In this document: positions 59,500 through 64,000 of the stretch, in pieces
How the letters are laid out: every line of letters starts with the position of its first letter
How positions within the stretch are numbered: position 1 is the first letter of the stretch
Assembly (NCBI GenBank): GCA_029962745.1
Contig: CM057162.1
Span: 9,674,408 to 9,738,407 of the forward strand
Length of the DNA stretch: 64,000 nucleotides
Direction: 5' to 3'
Source of the DNA: Echinometra lucunter
Taxonomy: Eukaryota; Echinodermata; Echinoidea; Camarodonta; Echinometridae
The notes under the pieces: model-generated
What the model was told of the DNA's origin: nothing
Databases searched by the model: none
What the model saw: only the letters and a program-made list of their open reading frames with translations
Program-made: the position numbers and the translations under genes

Positions 59500-60035
59500 C
59501 TACAGGAACAAGAGATAGATGAAAATTAAAACAAATCTTGACATTATTTCAAATTCACCACCTTTTGAAACCCACTCTACTATTCAATTACAAGAAGAGT
59601 GAGGGAAACTCCTGTTTAGTGGAAACCGCTGCTCACTTGCACATCCCATTCTGCAAAAACCAGGAGGAAAGATCTGTTTTAAACATGGACTCATTTCTCT
59701 TTCATTTTTGTCAATGTTTTTATAAAATAGGCAACAAAGGCATTTAGAAGTTCTTGCAGTGCATTGGAAAATATACAAATAGTTTCTGCTTTTGTTTTGG
59801 GTTTTTGTTTTTTTTGGGGGGGGGAATACAGCATCTAAAATCTTTTCTTTAATGCAAAGAAAAAAAAACGTGAAATTATATGTATACTCTTGGAAATGCG
59901 TGAACCTGGGAAGATTAATGCAAAAGAGAAAATAATTATTCCGAAAATTGTTAATTCTGTGAACAGAGAAAAGACATTAAGATCTATTTTGAAAAGGTGG
60001 CAACAAAATTCAATGCTGGTAATGAGCAAACTAAC

Positions 60036-60114
60036 CTTGGAACTGATTCATGGAAAGCGCTATCTTCACTCGTTTCCTCGTCATAGGCGGTGAGAACTTT
60101 GTTTCCACACGGCT
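60036..60114 (-). CDS. RRP1: RRP1-like protein, penultimate exon
   Basis: 79 bp between a clear acceptor (CACCTCTTGTAG|) and donor (AAG|GTTAGT). It begins in phase 0, as the upstream exon requires, and leaves phase 1, as the next exon requires. It encodes SRVETKFSPPMTRKRVKIAL and SMNQFQ. The KRVKIALSMN segment corresponds to the conserved KKVTFGLNRN-type motif near the end of RRP1B proteins. Frame continuity across both introns is strong evidence for this gene model. Confidence 0.85.
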
Positions 60115-60488
60115 CTACAAGAGGTGCAATAAGAAAATTGTGATTACAGACAAGTCTCCAACCACACATCATTATTGCAGTACAAAATGTATCTTACAGC
60201 TAGAGACGTTTAGTCCATCATGTGGTTTCCTTGTCATCAGTGTTGAAAATTGGTTTCAACTCAGCTCTACATGTAGTACAGTAGAAAAATTGCATGAATA
60301 AAGATTTGTTTCTCCACACTTAAAAAATCATCAGTTACTTAAAATGCATATCACATAGATTTTATGTAGATATACAGCCAGCCACCTAGGTTAAGAAGCT
60401 TTTCATTGTTATAAAATGCAATAAAATCTTAAACCTACTTGTTCAAATGAAATAATGCCAATTATATGAAATGCATGTATACCCAGTT

Positions 60489-60707
60489 GTTGGGTGTCCG
60501 GACAGGTTGTGTATCCGGACAGTCGATTTTAAACAGCCAATTGAAAAAGTTCACAAGCAAATCTCTTGAATGTTTTAGCACAAAATGTTAGACAATATTA
60601 TAGAGAACAAATATTGATTACGATTAGCACAAATCAATGCATAGTTTTTGTTTAATACAAAGACAAAAAAGAAGGCTTCATTTTTGTTACATGTCCGGAC
60701 ACCCAAC
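60489..60707. repeat. MITE with GTTGGGTGTCCGGACA ends
   Basis: Perfect 16-bp terminal inverted repeats (GTTGGGTGTCCGGACA) enclose an AT-rich 219-bp element in the RRP1 intron. Confidence 0.8.
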
Positions 60708-61045
60708 CCCCCATCCTACTGTATATTCAGCAAATGTTGTTGTTCAACATAGAAAGGTATTTGTGGCTGAGTTTGAAATATTTACAAGATTTACAACATG
60801 CAGTCATTTACATGATTAACAATGCTTTTCAACATTTGCCTAACTTCCCTCAGGATATTCCTGGCGAGGACAGGATGTTATTCTAAAATGTTAAACTGCA
60901 GCTGGGTGAAACAGGAAGATGTGACTTCTTGTCTTCCAAATGGCAAAATTAAAGGTTGGTCCCCAGACCCATATAACAAACCATATTCTGATTCACCTAC
61001 ATGGTTCTACATGGGTAATATAACAGTTTTAAATTGCTTAACCCC

Positions 61046-61520
61046 TTAAAGGTAGGAGATCCCATTTGCAGCTCTAAAATATTAAGATGTGGGAATATGC
61101 GTTCAATTATAAGAGAATGATTATTAGAAACTTCTGTGAACGAAAAATGGATTGTACATGGCTAATTAACTGAATAATTAACATTTTTGATATCTCTGTA
61201 CTTATTTTGGATCGAAATTTTTAGCAGATTTTTTTTCGAGATAGCACAAACCGAAAGGATTCACGTTACATACAGTACAGCGCTGCATTTATGCGATACA
61301 CGTGGTGGCCGCGAGCTGCGTGCGGCTGAGCTAGCTAGCTAGCTGGCTTCGCTTCTGCCAGTGAGCTGATTCGACTTGCTTATTCAAGGATGGTAGCCAG
61401 ATTTTAATTTTTTGTATGACCGTAAGATTAAATAAACAGTATCAGAAGGGCATATCCTAAACTCCTGCCAAGTTGTATGGATTTTCGAAGATTTTGCAAA
61501 AGGGTTCTCCTACCTATAAA
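61046..61520. repeat. MITE with TTAAAGGTAGGAGA ends in the RRP1 intron
   Basis: The left end AAGGTAGGAGATCCCATTTGCA corresponds to the complement of the right end (TGCAAAAGGGTTCTCCTACCT). The element is about 475 bp with no coding capacity. The GCTAGCTAGCTAGC stretch at 61,332 lies inside. Confidence 0.7.
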
Positions 61521-61574
61521 AGTCTGGGGGCGGAATCTTCACCCAGCCAGATAGCACAGCCAAAAAAGCCCAGC

Positions 61575-61775
61575 CTGATTAGGGTTAAGCAACTACCTAC
61601 ATGCATATAGAAGACCACCTGTCTACAGAGACCACAATTTTTGTTTCCTTTGAATACATGTAGTTTTCCCCAATAAAATGTGTTATCAAACGAACCTGTA
61701 CATAAAGACTACCACCTTATACAGATCACTTTCTTTGTCTCCCTTGAGTGGTCTTTACATACAGGTTTCACTGTA
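61575..61775. repeat. Second pogo-like relic
   Basis: The right end reads, as complement, CAGTGAAACCTGTATGTAAA, and the left end has AAGACCACCTGTCTACAGAG. CAGTGAAACCT-type termini are common in Tigger/pogo elements. Degraded. Confidence 0.5.
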
Positions 61776-61860
61776 ATAACAGTGGGTCCTGGTATAGTAC
61801 TCATGTCTCCACACCTGACACTACCGGAGGTCCACTCTTGATCTCTTATTAACCAAGCTT

Positions 61861-62025
61861 TAGCATGGTTGTTTTTTAAAATCAACCGTAAATCAGTGAA
61901 CTCACCTGTGCCTTTGCCTTTAGTAGTGTAATGGGTTCAGAGCTTTAGCATGGCTTTTTTTAAAATCAACCTTAAATCAGTGAACTCACCTGTGCCTTTG
62001 CCCTTGGTAGTGTACTGGGTTCAGA
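61861..62025. repeat. 85-bp tandem duplication across the RRP1 exon/intron border
   Basis: Two units start with TAGCATGG at 61,861 and 61,946. Each carries the last 36 or so coding bases of the large RRP1 exon plus its donor GTGAGT and early intron. The unit nearer the exon is the functional one (donor at 61,989). The other, at 61,904/61,905, is a spare exon end with an intact donor. Confidence 0.85.
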
Positions 62026-63004
62026 GACCATCTTGCTCTTTTTCACATAAGCCACAGGGGTAGAGACTTTCTGGAAAGCTGCAAACGGCTTAGGCGACCC
62101 CTCCTGAGGTGACTGAACCTTTGACCCTTTGGATACATCATTAGCAACAGTGTTAAAATCCATTCCATTTGTATCATCAGTGTCGTCATTTGCTGCCAAC
62201 TTCTTTTTCCCTTTCTTTTTATTAGATTTTGTCCTTGGCATTTGTGAGACGGAATGTGCAGCATCCTCTCCAACCGTTTCACTTCTTGATTCGCTTACAC
62301 TGAGACCAGAGTCATTGTCTGTATTGTTCTTAGGTTCTCTAGATAATTCACTGTTTTCCCCATCAGGTCTTGATGCTCCCTTCTTTATCTTCTTCTTTCT
62401 CCTCTTACCTGCATCCTCTGGACTAGGAACAGCTGCCATAACTATGCTCTCCTCAGTCGTCAGAGTTTCTGATTGGACAGCCTCCTCTGCAAAAGCGTCA
62501 TCATCACCATCTCGGCTCTTTTTGCCTATCTTTTTCTTTCCCTTTTTCGCCACCGATTTCAACTCTGTGAATTCATTGTCTACATGAGTTGTTTGTTCAA
62601 CAAAGTCTTTCCTGGTTGCTTCTTCCTCAGGATGTTCATCTGTCTCAGTCAGCTTTTTCTGCTTCTTTTTCTTCTTCATCTTGTTCACTATCTCTGTCTT
62701 GCCTACGTATTCTCTTTGTACCGTCTTTTTCTTCTTGGCAACAACTTCCTCCTCCTCCTCCTCCTCTTCTTCCCCTTGATCATTAAGTTCTTCATGACCA
62801 TCACCATCATCATCTTCTTCTCCATCTTCAACCTTTCTATCCTTCTTCCCTCTCCTTCTCTTTCTCCTCCTCTTCTTTTTCTCCTTCTCTTGTAGTTTCT
62901 TCCACCACGGCAGTTCATCCTTGAGATAATCGTTGTCCTTCTCCTCCCGAATCTCCTTCAGTAGATCTGGCATGGGGTACACTCCCTTAGATAGGCTTTG
63001 GAAT
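61990..63004 (-). CDS. RRP1: RRP1-like protein, large Lys/Glu-rich exon (gene continues off the right edge)
   Basis: About 338 codons between an acceptor (GGATGTTTCTAG|, ending 63,005) and a donor (CACAG|GTGAGT, 61,990/61,989). It starts in phase 2, so more exons lie to the right, including the N-terminal Nop52 domain. The encoded part is highly charged: KKRRRKRRRGKKD, EEEEEEEVVAKKKK, KKKKKQKK, KKGKKKIGKKSRDGDDD and similar, giving many nuclear/nucleolar localisation signals. Near its end PFAAFQKVSTPVAYVKKSKM resembles the conserved FVKF..pf.PkplF segment of RRP1 proteins. The ATG at 63,033 lies in the upstream intron and is not the start. Role: nucleolar pre-rRNA processing for the 60S subunit. 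Confidence 0.82.
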
Positions 63005-64000
63005 CTAGAAACATCCAAACAAACAAGGATCACGTAAACATCACCTGCAGTTAAAGGCTGTGAGGGCGCTATTCAGAATCACCAGCATGGACGGATGGGG
63101 CAATGAGGTTTATGTTACCTCATCTAGAGGTGCTTGTTAGCTTCTGCCAATATTTCTGAAAGCCAGAAGAATGCCACTGCAGTCCAAAGCTTTGTTTGAA
63201 GTCCGTTCTTGCACATCTTGCAATGCATCGTGGGATCTGTCATTGGTCACTCAAAGTTGGCAATCAATATGTTCGGCAATGGCTTGTTGTTCTTTTTAAT
63301 TGTACAGTTCATCAATGTTCTTAGTCATAAGGACAGTAAGGAATCACCCAATCCGTAATTCTGAATAGTGCCCTCTAAACGTTGTGTTACAACAAAGACT
63401 TTTACAGTCACTGAAATCATGGCTATACTTTGGGGTATATAAAGTCAAACAACATATGAGGGTCATGAATACATCAGCTTTAGTTGAAGTTCATTTTAAC
63501 TTTATTTTTAAAACAGATTACAGAAATAGAAATAGTGCCTAGGCTGAGATTTTTAATCTTCAAATCAAACAAACTCAAAGAGTCACAGAAATATCATCTG
63601 CATTTGCAAGTTTTCATACAAGTATTTCAATAATCTCTTTTCAAAGCCATGCAACTTATGAACTTCCCTTGCTAAGCCATAGACTTCACAAATCATACAA
63701 CACAGAGAGGGAGAGTTAATGAAGTCATCATATCATCAAAATCATCAAATAACATCAAATAAACAACAAAAAAAGGAACTCCCCCCTAATTCAAAATAGC
63801 ATAACTTGTTAACGAAAAAGTTTTGAGCAAAATAACATGGCAGGACTGTTCCTACAATTATTGACTAATTTCTGTGTGAAAATAAGATTGATACATCAAG
63901 TCATGCATGAGTGAGCAGACATTAAAGGCAAAAATGTCACTTTTCAAGTCACCAGAGTCATTTTGGGGGTCTTTGCAATAAAACTTTGGCGAATTTGGTT
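63005..64000. other. Probable RRP1 intron
   Basis: AT-rich, with no convincing exon on the minus strand. CTTGCAATGCATCGTGGGAT (63,216-63,235) resembles a dispersed genomic motif. Confidence 0.4.

Noticed and set aside
62129..62895. Plus-strand frames opposite the RRP1 exon
   Set aside because: Antisense shadows of a Lys/Glu-rich exon; Phe/Leu/Ser-rich and without family marks.

Overview
The window is animal genomic DNA and looks most like a sea urchin or a close echinoderm relative. The signs are single-exon rhodopsin-type receptors resembling the lineage-expanded echinoid families, a spliced RRP1 gene with ordinary GT-AG introns, several non-LTR retrotransposon clades, many inverted-repeat MITEs, tRNA-derived SINEs, a Tu-like foldback element, triplet microsatellites and long poly-C runs. 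This identification is an inference from content, not from a database match. Most open frames in the window come from transposons or microsatellites. I can support about five host genes or gene parts.

Layout. 0-2 kb: a repeat-rich unknown protein (copy A) with its downstream flank. 2-6.5 kb: SINEs, a palindromic SINE dimer and palindromic MITEs. 6.6-7.6 kb: intronless class A GPCR 1. 7.6-10.7 kb: sparse, with a 135-bp palindrome. 10.7-15.7 kb: an L2/CR1-like LINE split by two other LINE 3' ends. 15.9-19.5 kb: MITEs. 19.6-32.6 kb: a segmental-duplication block interrupted by an 8.4-kb nest (I-like LINE carrying a foldback element and a second LINE). 32.6-34.9 kb: a TTAA-flanked MITE and about 1.3 kb of triplet repeats in opposite polarity. 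34.9-36.2 kb: terminal exon of the unknown repeat protein (copy B) with three near-identical 126-bp repeats. 36.2-37.5 kb: flank paralogous to 0.76-2.0 kb. 39.9-46.7 kb: second copy of the duplication block, carrying two insertions absent from the first. 46,715-47,214: a 500-N gap. 47.2-49.2 and 50.2-52.2 kb: a nearly identical 2-kb direct duplication beside the gap, possibly an assembly artefact. 52.6-53.7 kb: GPCR 2. 53.8-55.2 kb: LINE remnant. 54.7-59.1 kb: MITEs including a pogo-like element. 59.3-63.0 kb: the last three exons of an RRP1-type nucleolar gene on the minus strand, reading in from beyond the right edge.

The host genes do not form a pathway. The two GPCRs are paralogues. The two unknown repeat proteins are paralogues that were duplicated together with their 3' flank. 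RRP1 is a ribosome-biogenesis gene. The strongest candidates for something undescribed are the repeat-protein family (21-761 and 34,869-36,221) and the duplicated TATA/ATG/splice-donor units (31,205 and 45,272) with conserved cysteine-rich open frames downstream. The nested insertions are legible because the second duplication copy preserves the empty sites.
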